A DNA stretch of 64,000 nucleotides from Phosphoribacter sp037046615 (GCA_037046615.1 JBAOHD010000008.1:310001-374000), one strand, 5' to 3'; positions 54,008 through 64,000 are shown, counted from the stretch's first letter. Numbers and translations are program-made. Notes: generated by a model not told the origin, from the sequence alone.

Positions 54008-56957
54008 ATGCCCGATCGTTCCGAGCTGTCCGCGTCACCCCTGTCCTTGGCGCCGTCCACCTCGCACCTGCCCCCGTTCGCCGCGCGCCACATCGGTCCC
54101 GACGATGCCGCGATTGCGTCGATGCTCGCCGTCGTCGGGCAGCCGTCGCTCAAGGCGCTCACTGACGCTGCAGTCCCGGGTCTGATCCGCAGCCGCGAGG
54201 CCTTGCAGCTCGACGCAGCCGAGTCCGAGGCTGCGGTCACCGCCGAGTTGCGGGCTCTGGCCGGTCGCAACCGCGTGGTGCGCAGCGATGATCGGGCTCG
54301 GGTACTACGGCACGATCACGCCCGCCGGTCGTCAAGCGCAACGTCCTGGAGAACCCAGCCTGGTACACGGCATACACGCCCTATCAGCCGGAGATCTCCC
54401 AGGGCCGCCTCGAAGCCCTCCTCAACTTCCAGACCGTCGTGAGCGACCTCACCGGGCTCGACATCGCTGGCGTCTTCGCTTCTCGATGAGGGCACGGCTG
54501 CGGCGGAGGCGATGGCCCTGATGCGCCGTGCCGTCCGGGGGATGCCCGACGCCGTTCTGCTCGTGGATGAGCATGTCTTTCCGCAGACCTCGGGCCGTGG
54601 TGCAGACCCGCGCCACCCCGATCGGGATCGAGCTCGTGACCGCGGACCTCTCCGGCGTCGTCGACGTCGAGGGCCTCCGAGCGGCGGCCGGTGGTCGTGA
54701 CGTCTTTGGTGTCCTCGTCCAATACCCCGGTGCAGACGGTGAGATCCGCGACTGGAGTGCCCTCACCAGCGCCGCGCCACGCTGTCGGTGCCCTCGTGAC
54801 CGCCGCGACCGATCTGCTCGCCCTGACGATCCTGCGCGCACCCGGGCGAGTGGGGAGCGGACATCGCGGTCGGGTCCGCGCAGCGCTTCGGGGTGCCGAT
54901 GGGTTTTGGCGGACCCCACGCGGGTTTCATGTCGGTCCGCACCGGGCTCGAACGGTCGATGCCCGGACGTCTGGTCGGCGTCTCGGTCGACTCCCACGGC
55001 AACCGCGCCTACCGCCTCGCGCTGCAGACCCGTGAGCAGCACATCCGCCGGGAGAAGGCCACCTCCAACATCTGCACCGCCCAGGTGCTGCTTGCGGTCA
55101 TGGCGAGCATGTATGCCGTGTGGCATGGCCCCGACGGCCTTGCGGCCATCGCCGATCGCGTCCACGGGCGCACGACCGCCCTGGCTCGCGCCCTGCAGCG
55201 GGGTGGGTTCGACGTCCTCACTGATACCCCCTTCGACACGATCCGCGTGCGGGTGCCGGGCGCTGCCGCGCGAGCTGCACTCAGCGGCTGAGGTCGCCGG
55301 CTACGGCATCTGGGTGGTCGACGAAGACACGATCGCGATGAGCTGCGACGAGACGACGACTGCCGCAGACCTGACGGCGCTCTGCGCAGCCTTCGGGATT
55401 GACGACGTCCACGTCGCCGAGGCCGGCGCCGACGTGGACGGGGCCCGAGCGTCCTTGGACCCGGGACTGGGGCGTGACACGGCATACCTCACGCATCCGG
55501 TCTTCCACGACCACCACAGCGAGACGGCAATGCTGCGCTACCTGCGCCGCCTCTCGGATCGCGACTTCGCCCTCGATCGGGGCATGATCCCGCTCGGCTC
55601 GTGCACGATGAAGCTCAACGCCACGACGGAGATGGAGCCCGTGACGTGGAGCGAGTTTGCCGACCTGCACCCGTTCGCGCCCGCGGAGCACTCCGAGGGG
55701 ATCCGCGAGCTCATCGGCGACTTGGCGCAATGGCTCGCGACGATCACCGGCTACGACGCAGTCTCGCTGCAGCCCAACGCGGGATCGCAGGGCGAGTTCG
55801 CCGGGCTGATGGCGATCGCCGCCTACCATGCCGCGCGCGGCGAAGGTCACCGGACGGTTTGTCTCATCCCGGCCAGCGCGCACGGCACCAATGCCGCGTC
55901 CGCCGTGATGGCCGGTCTCAAGGTCGTCGTCGTCAAGACCGCGGCTGGCGGCGACGTCGACATGGTCGACCTGCGCGCCAAGGTCGAGCAGCACCGGGAT
56001 CAGCTCGCGGCGATCATGGTGACCTACCCCTCGACGCATGGTGTCTACGAGAACACGATCACCGAGCTGTGCGAGCTCGTGCACGACGCCGGTGGTCAGG
56101 TGTATGTCGACGGCGCCAACCTCAACGCCCTCGTCGGGCTCGCCCAGCCGGGCAAGTTCGGGGCAGACGTGTCACACCTCAACCTCCACAAGACGTTCTG
56201 CATCCCGCACGGTGGCGGCGGTCCGGGCGTTGGTCCGGTGGCTGTCAGAGCACACCTGGCGCCCTATCTGCCCAACCACCCGCTGGCCCCGCACGCCGGA
56301 CCAGCGACGGGCATCGGTCCGATCTCGGCTGCGCCGTACGGCTCGGCGAGCATCCTGCCGATCTCGTGGGCCTATGTCCGGCTCATGGGCGGTGCCGGCC
56401 TGACCCGGGCGACTCAGGTCGCCGTGCTCAGTGCCAACTACATCGCAGCCCGCCTGCGGCAGCACTACCCGGTGCTCTATAGCGGGGAAGGGGGTCTTGT
56501 CGCCCACGAGTGCATCCTGGACCTGCGCGACATCACGCGCGAGACAGGGGTCACCGTCGACGACGTCGCCAAGCGCCTCATCGACTACGGTTTCCACGCA
56601 CCGACGATGAGCTTCCCCGTGGCGGGCACGCTCATGGTGGAGCCCACGGAGAGTGAGGACTTGGCCGAACTTGACCGGTTCTGCGACGCGATGATCGCGA
56701 TCCGCGACGAGATCGAAGCCGTCCACAAGGGAGCCGTCAACGCTGCGGAGAGCGTGCTTCGCGGTGCGCCGCACACGGCATACAGCCTCGTGGGCGACTG
56801 GGAACGGCCCTACGACCGGCAGACGGCAGCCTTTCCGCAGGGGGTCGACCCGCTGTCGAAGTACTGGCCACCCGTCGGCCGGATCGACGGCGCCTTCGGC
56901 GACCGTCACCTTGTCTGCTCGTGTCCGCCCATCGAGGATCTGGCCTCCGACCTGTAA
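54008..56957 (+). pseudogene. gcvP: Glycine dehydrogenase (decarboxylating), P protein (seven insertions as read)
   Basis: About 980 codons, full length for GcvP. PLP enzyme releasing CO2 from glycine and loading the H protein. The C-terminal half is intact: the PLP lysine in H-L-N-L-H-K-T-F-C, then H-G-G-G-G-P-G. In the N-terminal half, single extra bases near 54285, 54324, 54470, 54586, 54776, 54847 and 55270 break the frame, but the protein on either side (M-I-G-L-G-Y-Y-G-T, Q-I-R-R-E-K-A-T-S-N-I-C) is conserved. ATG 54008 has GGAGG five bases upstream. Probably a real gene with sequence errors; controlled by the riboswitch. Confidence 0.92.
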
Positions 56958-56993
56958 GGCGGTCCACAGTCGCTAGTCTCTCCTCGGAGTGAA

Positions 56994-57043
56994 CGCCCGG
57001 TGAACGTCCGGAGATGATGATGTCTCTGGACGTTCACCGGGCG
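56994..57043 (+). terminator. Very long perfect hairpin after gcvP
   Basis: CGCCCGGTGAACGTCC (56994-57009) and GGACGTTCACCGGGCG (57028-57043) are perfect 16-base complements; the stem can extend by five more pairs (one G-T), leaving the loop TGATGATG. It lies 36 bases after gcvP and 35 before the sulP start. No T-run. Likely a terminator, but its length and closeness to sulP also allow a regulatory role. Confidence 0.65.
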
Positions 57044-57078
57044 GCGCTCCGGGATGACGAGCGACGAGGAGACCGGCA

Positions 57079-59211
57079 GTGGCGAAGAAGGGCCAAAAGG
57101 GGAAGCGCAAGAAGGCGCTCGCTGAGCTCGCCCCCACCCCGGGCCAAGCGATCCCGGCGCACCTGCGGCCCCGGCGCGCCCACGTCTACGACCTCGACCG
57201 ACAGACAGAGCACGTCGCTCTCAACGTCCTGAAGGCGGCCGCTCCCGGCCTTCAGTACCTCACGACGCGCTACCCCCGCACATGGCTCCGCAAGGACGTC
57301 ATCGCGGGGGTGGCTGTCGCGGCATACATGGTCCCGCAAGTGCTGGCCTACTCCGCGATCGTCAACGTGCCACCCGTGGCGGGGCTCTGGAGCGCGCTCG
57401 CAGCGATCGTCGCGTATGCCGTGATGGGAGGCTCGCGTGTCCTGTCGGCCGGGCCGGAGTCGACGATCGCGCTCATGGCCGGCGCCGCGATCGCGCCGCT
57501 GGCCGGGGGAGACCCCCAGCGGGCGCTCTCGCTCTCTGCGGCCCTGTGTCTTATCGTCGCCGGCTGGTGCCTCGTCGCGCGGATCTTCCGGGCCGGGATC
57601 GTTGTGGAGTTGCTCTCGCAGCCATTGCTCGTCGGATACCTCGCCGGCGGCGCCGTCCTCATGATCGTGGGCCAACTCGGCAAGGTCACCGGCACGAAGG
57701 TCGGCGGGGAGTCCATCGTCGACCAAGTCGGGTCGTTCCTGTCAGTGGTCGGCCTCACCAAGCCACTCACCCTTGCCGTCGCCGCTGCCACCCTGGCGCT
57801 GATCCTGCTCATTCGCTGGCTGCGCCCGTCCCTGCCGGCTCCGTTGATCGCCGTGGCACTCGCGACGGCTGTGTCGGCTTTTCTTGGGCTCCAGGACCAG
57901 GGTGTCGCGATCGTCGGAGCCGTCCCCTCAGGGCTGCCGATGCCGGCTCTGCCAGACGTGAGCATGCACGACGTGCAGGCTCTCGTCCTTGCCGGACTCG
58001 GCGTGGCGGTCGTCGGCTACAGCGACAACATGCTCATCGCACGAGGCTTCCCGGCTCCGCTGGAGGAGGGGGAGACCAATGCTGACGTGCGGGTCAACCC
58101 GCAGTCGGAGCTGGTGGCCATGGCTGGGGTCCAGGCAGCTATTGGCCTGTTCAGTGGCTATCCCGCCTCGTCGTCGGGCTCACGGACGGCCCTCGCCATT
58201 GCCTCTGGGGCCCGGAGCCAGATCTACTCGCTGGCGGCAGGGGCGTGCATCATCGCGGTCCTGTTCTTCGCTGGCCCGTTGCTGTCAGCGCTCCCTCAGG
58301 CCGCACTCGGGGCTGTCGTCTTCTACGCCGCGGGCAAACTCATCTCTCCGACGGAGTTCCGGCGCCTGTGGCACTTCCGGCGCAGGGAGTTTGTCCTGGC
58401 GATCGTCACTATGCTCGGCACGGTCATCATCGGCATCCTTGCCGGGGTCGTCCTTGCGATCGCCATCAGCCTCCTGGAGATGACCCACCGGCTCGCCCGG
58501 CCCCACGAGGGTGTCCTCGGGCGCGTGCCGGGCCTGCCGGGGATGCACGACGTCGCCGACTACCCGAAGGCCAAGACCATCCCCGGCTGCGTCTTCTACC
58601 GCTACGACGCACCACTCTTCTTCGCCAACATCGGCGACCTGCGCGAGCGCGTCGAAAACGTTGTCGCGCAAGAAAACGCCGCCTATCCCGAAACCCCCGT
58701 GCGCTGGTTCATCCTCAACGTCGAGGCCAATGTCGAGGTGGACGTCACGGCGGCCGACGGGCTGCGTGAGTTGGCTCAGGAACTGGCAGCTCGCGGCGTC
58801 GAACTCGGCCTCGCCCGCGTCAAACTCGACCTCTACGAGCCGCTTGATCGAGCCGGGGTGGTGGATGTGATCGGCAAGGACATGCTCTTTGCGACTCTCC
58901 CTGTGGCCGAGAAGGCCTACCTGGCCTGGGCTATCGCCAACACTCCGCCCGAGCCGGTGGCCGAGGTCACACCGGAGGGCGAGATCGACCTCGACGAGCC
59001 CGCACTCCTGCCCTGGGAACGCCCCGACGAGGACGACCTACCGGATTCACCCCAGGGTGATGCCGCGCAGGCCGGGGAGCGCGCAGGGGGGCCTCACGGT
59101 GGCACCGGCAGCCACGCGAGGCTTCAGCCGGACGCAGATGCCGACGATCACGCGGACTCGGACAGCACCGTGACGGTGGATCCGCCCGGAAGTTTGTCGA
59201 CCCGCAGTTGA
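57079..59211 (+). CDS. SulP-family anion permease with STAS domain
   Basis: 710 residues: basic leader, ten to twelve membrane helices with A-Y-M-V-P-Q-V-L-A-Y-S, G-S-R-V-L-S-A-G-P-E-S-T and F-S-G-Y-P-A-S-S-S-G-S-R-T-A, then a STAS domain (about 490-610) and an acidic tail of 100 residues. SulP proteins carry sulfate, bicarbonate or other anions; the substrate cannot be read. GTG 57079 follows GAGGAG. The 3' end overlaps convergent sbcC by 64 bases. Confidence 0.9.
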   Translation: MAKKGQKGKRKKALAELAPTPGQAIPAHLRPRRAHVYDLDRQTEHVALNVLKAAAPGLQYLTTRYPRTWLRKDVIAGVAVAAYMVPQVLAYSAIVNVPPVAGLWSALAAIVAYAVMGGSRVLSAGPESTIALMAGAAIAPLAGGDPQRALSLSAALCLIVAGWCLVARIFRAGIVVELLSQPLLVGYLAGGAVLMIVGQLGKVTGTKVGGESIVDQVGSFLSVVGLTKPLTLAVAAATLALILLIRWLRPSLPAPLIAVALATAVSAFLGLQDQGVAIVGAVPSGLPMPALPDVSMHDVQALVLAGLGVAVVGYSDNMLIARGFPAPLEEGETNADVRVNPQSELVAMAGVQAAIGLFSGYPASSSGSRTALAIASGARSQIYSLAAGACIIAVLFFAGPLLSALPQAALGAVVFYAAGKLISPTEFRRLWHFRRREFVLAIVTMLGTVIIGILAGVVLAIAISLLEMTHRLARPHEGVLGRVPGLPGMHDVADYPKAKTIPGCVFYRYDAPLFFANIGDLRERVENVVAQENAAYPETPVRWFILNVEANVEVDVTAADGLRELAQELAARGVELGLARVKLDLYEPLDRAGVVDVIGKDMLFATLPVAEKAYLAWAIANTPPEPVAEVTPEGEIDLDEPALLPWERPDEDDLPDSPQGDAAQAGERAGGPHGGTGSHARLQPDADADDHADSDSTVTVDPPGSLSTRS

Positions 59212-62200
59212 GTGGGGATCCGCCCGCGCAGGTCGGCGACGTGGCTGACCACTCCGACGGCGCGCCCGCCTTCGCGCAAGGTGTCCAAGACGCTCATGAC
59301 CTGTTCGAGACTTTCGTCGTCGAGGGTGCCGAAGCCCTCGTCGATGAAGAGGGTCTGCAGGTCGACCCCGCCAGCCTCGTGATGCACCGCGTCGGCCAGG
59401 CCGAGCGCCAAGGCCAAGGACGCCATAAAGGCTTCGCCGCCGGACAAGGTCGCGGGGTCACGCGTCACACCCGTCCAGAGGTCGTGCACCTCCAGGCCGA
59501 GTCCGCTACGGCGGCCCGCGCCGGCCAGAGCATCGGTGTGAGCGAGGCGGTATCTCCCTGAGGCGATGACGGCGAGCCGCTCGTTGGCCAGCTCGACGAC
59601 CTTCTCCAGGCGCCCAGCGAGGACGAAGGCCGACAGTCGCATCCGCAGGATGTTCTCGGCCCCGAGCCCAGCCACCGTGTCGGACATGGCGGCGAGTGCG
59701 GAGGCTGCCGCCTCCCGCCTCACGGACTCGGCGGCCAGGGTCGACAGCGCCTCTCCCAGGATGGCGATGTCGCGCGCCGCACCCGATGAGATCGTCTCCA
59801 CCCGCGCCGCCGCCTTCCACGTGCTCTTGGCTGCTTCTGCTGCGGCAGACAGGTGCGCGAGGTCAGGCCGTATGCCGTCCAGCGCCTCGGCGACGTCGGG
59901 ATCCTCCAACGCTGTGGTCGCGGTGGCGCGCTGGTGCTTGGCGGCGCTCAGCGCGGCGCGCAGGTCAGCAGCGACGTCCTCGGCGAGCAGAGCAGCGCGC
60001 GCCATGTCGTTGGATGCGAAGCCGAGATGGCGGCTGCGAGCGGCTACCTGCCCGTCGAGGTCGGTCAGATCCTGGGATGCCTCACCGGCGGCACTATCGG
60101 AGTCGGTCACCCGAGCCAGGATTTCGACCGCGCGCGCATGGTGCGTGACCACGGCAGTCACAGCAGAGAGATCGAGGTGGGCCAGCGCATCGTCGCCGGT
60201 CCCCTGGCCGTGAGGCGCTGTCGACCAGGTCAGGCAGGGACAGGTGCCGTGACGTTGCCACGCCACCGCAAGGTCGGATCGCAGCTCGCGTCCGGTGCGC
60301 TCCGCAGCGTCCAGCACTCCCTGCGCCGTGGCGACAAGGGTGAGTGCTTGCTGGTGCTCCTGGGTTGACTGAGTGGCGGCATCGTGCGCAGCGGCGACGG
60401 CGCCCTGCGCGACCGCAAGCCGTGCCTCGACGTCGCCGAGTGCCCGGCGGTCCGCACGCAGCGCGTGGAGTGCGTCTCGCAGGGCCTGAAGGGGGCGCTC
60501 ATCCTCAGCGACGTCGGACTCGCGAGCTGCGATTGTCGACTCCCAGCGGGCAACTTCGGCAGCCGCGTCGCTGGCCTTTTCGCGCAGGTCAGTGAAGCGA
60601 CGGGCAGCGGCCTCGATCTCGCCAGGGGTGACGACATCGACGGGTTGAGCGGGCGCGGGGTGCTCAGGTGATCCGCAGACCGCGCACGGCAGCCCCGGAG
60701 CCAGGCCCCCCGCGAGTTCGGCCGCCATCCCGTCGAGTCGACGTTGCTGGAGATCGAGGAGGACCGCTCCTGCTTCCTGGGCAACGTGCGTCGCGGCCAA
60801 GGCGAGGGAATTGGCCGCCGCACGGCGTTCCCGCGCGCCGCCAAGCTCCACCCGCAGGCGTTCGAGGCGCACGAGGTCGCGTTCCTGCTGATCGAGGGTT
60901 GCTGCTTGGACAACGGCCGCCTCAGCGGAGTTCCTCCTCCCAGCGTGGTCATCCAGCGCGCGAGAGGCGCGTCCGGACCGCCGCAGCGCGTCTGAGGCGC
61001 GAGCTTCGGCGGTCGTCAACGACTCCTGGGCTTCGCGCTCGAGGGCGTGGTGGCGGTGCAATCGGTCGGCGACGCGCGCCCAAGTCTGGACGGGGGCGTC
61101 GAAGGACGCGATATCCGTGGCCAGGTGAGCGGTGGCGGCGGCATCGAGGTCGGCGAGGCCGGGCGCGTGGGTGGCTGCGGTCTCCCGTGCCGCAGCAGCG
61201 GCGGCCACAGCTGCTCCTTGGTGCCGGGCTGCGCGATCAATCGCCCGGAGGTCCCCGGCGATGCCCCAGGCGCGGTCATGTGCGGCTAAGCGCTGCTCGT
61301 CGCCCGTGGTCTGCGTCGCCACCGCATCGAGGCGGGCTATCGTCGCCTTGGCTTGCATCCCGCGGTCGTATGCCGCGGCCGCCGTCAGCCCCCGCCGCAA
61401 TGCCTCCTCTGTGTCACGCCATCGCGAGTCGGCGGCGTCGCGCTCGGCACTGCGGGCGACGGCAATCTCATGGACCGCAGCGGTGAGGGCGGCGACGGCC
61501 GCCGGCAACTCCTGGGCCGGGACATCGGTCGGGGGCAGGTGGATCTCGGCCGCGTCAGAGTCACGCATGTCGGTCCCCGTGACGAGGTCGACGACGGCTT
61601 CGAGACGGGCGACAGCAGCTAGCAGCTGCGTCCGAGCATCCTCGGCCGCGTGGTCGGCTGCCCGACGTTGCGTCGCGAGCCAGGACTCGATCTGACCAAA
61701 ACGACTGACGTCGAACAGCCGCTCCAGGACAGCACGCCGGTCGTCGGGAGTTGCCCGCAGAAAGGCCGCAAACTCGCCCTGGGGCAAGAGGACGACCCGA
61801 CTGAACTGCTCAAGTCCGAGACCGAGGACGCGTCGAATCGTCAACCCCGCCTCGTCGGCGCGGCTCGTGAGGGGGGTCCAGGTCGTGCCGCTGAGCTCTT
61901 CCAGGAGCACGGATGCCGGCACGACCCGGTCGCCGGTGCCGCGGGTCTTCGGCCGGACGAATTCCGGCGAGCGGGTGACCCGCAGGCGTCGTCCACCGGC
62001 GGTGAACTCGACCGACACCGCCGGCACGAGGGTGGGAGGAGAGTGGTGGCTGCGCAGCGACCGCCCTGCCGGGCGGGAGCCGGGGACATTGGCATAGAGC
62101 GCGAAACACAGCGCGTCAAGGACGCTGGTCTTCCCGCCGCCCGTCGGTCCGTGGACGAGGAAGATCCCGGCATCGGAGAGCCGGTCGAAGTCGATCTCGA

Positions 62201-62252
62201 CCTCGTCGGCGAACGGACCGAAGGCACGTGCCCTCAGGCGATGGAGCCTCAT
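59148..62252 (-). CDS. sbcC: Exonuclease SbcCD, ATPase subunit SbcC
   Basis: 1034 residues. Walker A G-P-T-G-G-G-K-T-S (35-43), long coiled coils of Ala, Arg and Glu, the zinc hook L-P-C-A-V-C-G in the middle, ABC signature L-S-G-G-E-A-F and Walker B L-F-I-D-E-G-F-G-T-L-D. With SbcD it opens hairpins and DNA ends. ATG 62252 overlaps the sbcD stop; the frame is open upstream but that is sbcD in another frame. Confidence 0.94.
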   Translation of the reverse strand: MRLHRLRARAFGPFADEVEIDFDRLSDAGIFLVHGPTGGGKTSVLDALCFALYANVPGSRPAGRSLRSHHSPPTLVPAVSVEFTAGGRRLRVTRSPEFVRPKTRGTGDRVVPASVLLEELSGTTWTPLTSRADEAGLTIRRVLGLGLEQFSRVVLLPQGEFAAFLRATPDDRRAVLERLFDVSRFGQIESWLATQRRAADHAAEDARTQLLAAVARLEAVVDLVTGTDMRDSDAAEIHLPPTDVPAQELPAAVAALTAAVHEIAVARSAERDAADSRWRDTEEALRRGLTAAAAYDRGMQAKATIARLDAVATQTTGDEQRLAAHDRAWGIAGDLRAIDRAARHQGAAVAAAAAARETAATHAPGLADLDAAATAHLATDIASFDAPVQTWARVADRLHRHHALEREAQESLTTAEARASDALRRSGRASRALDDHAGRRNSAEAAVVQAATLDQQERDLVRLERLRVELGGARERRAAANSLALAATHVAQEAGAVLLDLQQRRLDGMAAELAGGLAPGLPCAVCGSPEHPAPAQPVDVVTPGEIEAAARRFTDLREKASDAAAEVARWESTIAARESDVAEDERPLQALRDALHALRADRRALGDVEARLAVAQGAVAAAHDAATQSTQEHQQALTLVATAQGVLDAAERTGRELRSDLAVAWQRHGTCPCLTWSTAPHGQGTGDDALAHLDLSAVTAVVTHHARAVEILARVTDSDSAAGEASQDLTDLDGQVAARSRHLGFASNDMARAALLAEDVAADLRAALSAAKHQRATATTALEDPDVAEALDGIRPDLAHLSAAAEAAKSTWKAAARVETISSGAARDIAILGEALSTLAAESVRREAAASALAAMSDTVAGLGAENILRMRLSAFVLAGRLEKVVELANERLAVIASGRYRLAHTDALAGAGRRSGLGLEVHDLWTGVTRDPATLSGGEAFMASLALALGLADAVHHEAGGVDLQTLFIDEGFGTLDDESLEQVMSVLDTLREGGRAVGVVSHVADLRGRIPTQLRVDKLPGGSTVTVLSESA

Positions 62253-63412
62253 GCCGCTCCCGCGTCGAGCCCGCGCTCCTCTGCAGTGGCCGCTGCCCCG
62301 ATGCGGGTTTCGTCGATCGCTTGCTGCAGGAGCGCGAGCTCCTCGGCGGTGGGGCCACGACCCGAGCGCACATGGCCGAGGAAGTCGGCGCAGACGTCCA
62401 GGGCTGACCGGGCGGTGCGCGCGCGAGCGGCATACGAGCCTGTCGGAATGACCACGCCCGAGGGCGCGAACTCGAGTTTGAGGACGTCGGGGAATCGGCG
62501 TCGCAGCCGGTCGATGGCACCTGCGGGCCGCACCGCGTCGGTGAGGGTGACATGACACCACGCTCCCTCAGCATCGGTATGCCGCGGGTCGGTCAGGAGC
62601 GCTTCCAACTCCCCTTCCAGGCGCGCCATCGGCCGGACCACGGGAGTGGGCAGGAGGTCGACCCGAAGGTGGTCACGGCCGACATCGACGAGGGAGACCG
62701 ACGGGGTGTGGCCGAGGTCGTTGAAAGACATCCTGATTGGAGCTCCGCTGTAGTGCACGTGGTCGGAGACCTGTTGAGCGCGGTGGAGGTGACCGAGGGC
62801 GGCATACGACACGCCGTCGAAGACGCTGTCGGGCACGATCTGCACACCGCCGACGGAGATGTCGCGTTCGGTGTCGCTCGCGACCCCGCCCGAGACGAAG
62901 GCATGCGCCATGACGACGGTCGGCGCGTCCGGCGGGGATGGGATGGACGCCCGGTGCATCGCTGCCGCCAAGACCGCCGCGTGGGTGCGTGCCGGGGCGT
63001 CGAGGGCATCGGCCACCAAGGCGGGCTCAAGGTAGGGGAGTGGGACGACGTGACCATCGGCGAGAGGGATCGGTTGTCCGAGCGCCCGCAGATCGGTGAC
63101 CAGATGGAGCCCAGCGAGCGCCAGCAGTGGTGCACCGAAACCCAGACGGATCGACGAGTCGTGATTGCCGCTGATGACGACGACTTGCGTCCCGGTCCGG
63201 ATCAGCCGGGTCAGGGCCTCGGACAGCACCGCCACGGTCTCTGGCGACGGCAAGGCGCGGTCGTAGATGTCGCCGCTCACGAGCACCGCGTCGACCTGCT
63301 CTTGCGCGGCCACCCCGGCGAGCCAGTCGAGGAAGACCTCCTGGGACGGCAGCAGAGATGCCCCACACAGCGACCGGCCAAGATGCCAGTCGGAGGTGTG
63401 GAGGATGCGCAT
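62249..63412 (-). CDS. sbcD: Exonuclease SbcCD, nuclease subunit SbcD
   Basis: 387 residues of an Mre11-like phosphoesterase: D-W-H-L-G-R, S-G-D-I-Y-D, S-G-N-H-D-S, M-A-H-A-F and L-G-H-L-H bind two metals. It starts with M-R-I-L-H-T-S-D at ATG 63412. Coupled to sbcC by ATGA. Divergent from the ligase-family gene, 120 bases apart. Confidence 0.95.
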   Translation of the reverse strand: MRILHTSDWHLGRSLCGASLLPSQEVFLDWLAGVAAQEQVDAVLVSGDIYDRALPSPETVAVLSEALTRLIRTGTQVVVISGNHDSSIRLGFGAPLLALAGLHLVTDLRALGQPIPLADGHVVPLPYLEPALVADALDAPARTHAAVLAAAMHRASIPSPPDAPTVVMAHAFVSGGVASDTERDISVGGVQIVPDSVFDGVSYAALGHLHRAQQVSDHVHYSGAPIRMSFNDLGHTPSVSLVDVGRDHLRVDLLPTPVVRPMARLEGELEALLTDPRHTDAEGAWCHVTLTDAVRPAGAIDRLRRRFPDVLKLEFAPSGVVIPTGSYAARARTARSALDVCADFLGHVRSGRGPTAEELALLQQAIDETRIGAAATAEERGLDAGAA

Positions 63413-63520
63413 AACGTCAGGCTAGGTGGGGGCACCGACACCCCCCGGGAGGTGGCCCGGCGTGCCGGGCGCGATGCCCGACGGGTGGCGCCACCATCGC
63501 GCGAAGGTGGCCGGACGGCA

Positions 63521-63526
63521 TACTCT
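63521..63526 (+). promoter_or_regulatory. -10 element for a leaderless transcript
   Basis: TACTCT lies six bases before the ATG at 63533 with no ribosome site between, the same layout as relA. A GTATGCCG-type copy (CGGCATAC) overlaps this -10. Confidence 0.45.
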
Positions 63527-63532
63527 CCCGAC

Positions 63533-64000
63533 ATGGGAGCGGACGTCGAGTCGGTCACGTACACGCGCGAGCAGCGCCAGCGCTATCGCGAGAAGGTGCA
63601 GCTGTGTCTCGACGTCTTCGAGCGGATGCTTGCCTACGCCCATTTCGAGTTCGACAAACCCATGACCGGCATGGAGATCGAGCTCAACCTTGTCGGTGAC
63701 GACTTCAACCCGCGGATGGACAACGCGGAGGTCCTCGAGCGGATCGCCGACCCCGAGTACCAAACGGAACTGGGCCGATACAACATCGAGTTCAACGTCT
63801 CGCCGCGGCCCCTACCGGGCAACTCCGCGATGGAGCTCGAGTCCGATCTGCGGACGTCGCTCAACCGGGCCCAGGCCAAGTGCGCGAGCCTCGGCAACCG
63901 GATCATGATGATCGGCATCCTCCCGACTGTCATGCCCGAGCACCTCACCGGCGACTGGATGAGCCGCAACGTCCGCTATCAGGCACTCAACGACGCGGTG
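63533..64000 (+). CDS. Glutamate-cysteine ligase family protein (GCS2), N-terminal part
   Basis: 156 residues before the window ends. M-T-G-M-E-I-E-L-N-L-V, Y-Q-T-E-L-G-R-Y-N-I-E-F-N and P-R-P-L match the ATP-grasp-like GCS2 family, which joins glutamate to an amine such as cysteine. In actinobacteria these proteins may make mycothiol-independent or gamma-glutamyl compounds; the substrate is not known. Likely leaderless. The rest lies outside the window. Confidence 0.8.
   Translation, partial: MGADVESVTYTREQRQRYREKVQLCLDVFERMLAYAHFEFDKPMTGMEIELNLVGDDFNPRMDNAEVLERIADPEYQTELGRYNIEFNVSPRPLPGNSAMELESDLRTSLNRAQAKCASLGNRIMMIGILPTVMPEHLTGDWMSRNVRYQALNDAV

Overview
The window comes from a high-GC actinobacterium, most likely a member of the Micrococcales close to Intrasporangiaceae. 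Evidence is the codon use (GC-ending codons, many GTG starts), PIM lipid genes, a bifunctional RelA, DUF881/small-basic-protein genes, GarA/OdhI and FtsR-type regulators, and gene orders that match blocks I remember from Mycobacterium tuberculosis. Genus is inference; there is no rRNA here. Nearly everything is conserved core genome. I see no transposase, phage genes, CRISPR array or rRNA.

Layout. 1-4.0 kb: partial msrB, a stand-alone LigD-type polymerase convergent with an ATP-dependent ligase, and a PPK2 polyphosphate kinase with a lysine-rich N-terminal tail. 4.1-4.5 kb: tRNA-Gly, -Cys, -Val(GAC) and -Val(CAC). 5.1-8.7 kb: fadA2-fabG4-htdX type lipid genes. 8.8-16.8 kb: thrS, a HIT protein, pgsA1, a PIM acyltransferase, pimA, a LemA-like protein, a D-threonine aldolase-like enzyme, then a membrane protein/winged-helix pair behind a twin operator. 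16.9-22 kb: pdxS-pdxT, yebC and ruvCAB with a LexA box. 22-31 kb: yajC-secD-secF-apt-relA, with DUF349 and cyclophilin genes convergent. 31-43.8 kb: metallo-hydrolase, hisS, ald, xerD, parA, scpA, scpB, rluB, tyrA, cmk, an acyltransferase and der. 43.9-47.8 kb: tRNA-Pro, an acyltransferase-like membrane protein and a quinol-dependent nitric oxide reductase. 47.9-57 kb: pgsA2, DUF881-sbp-DUF881, gcvH, garA, ftsR, bifunctional nuclease, a MerR regulator and gcvP behind a glycine riboswitch. 57-64 kb: SulP transporter, sbcC/sbcD and the start of a glutamate-cysteine ligase family gene.

How the genes work together. Translationally coupled ATGA/GTGA junctions tie pgsA1-acyltransferase-pimA (phosphatidylinositol and its mannosides), ruvA-ruvB (Holliday junctions), scpA-scpB-rluB with parA and xerD (chromosome segregation and dimer resolution), secD-secF with yajC (Sec motor), and the cell-envelope run after pgsA2. 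GcvH and GcvP serve glycine cleavage, and GarA/OdhI-type proteins gate 2-oxoglutarate metabolism.

Two window-wide observations stand out. First, the octamer GTATGCCG (or its complement) occurs about 65 times, roughly once per kilobase, in both orientations, all reading frames and intergenic DNA; I roughly expect only 2-3 by chance. Second, about 45-50 single-base frame breaks, almost all insertions, interrupt otherwise well-conserved genes (worst in thrS and the HIT gene; also fadA2, fabG4, htdX, gcvP, norB, pdxS, the DUF349 gene and a merR gene). Because essential genes are hit, I read these as sequence or assembly error rather than decay, and I give the coordinates of the presumed intact genes.
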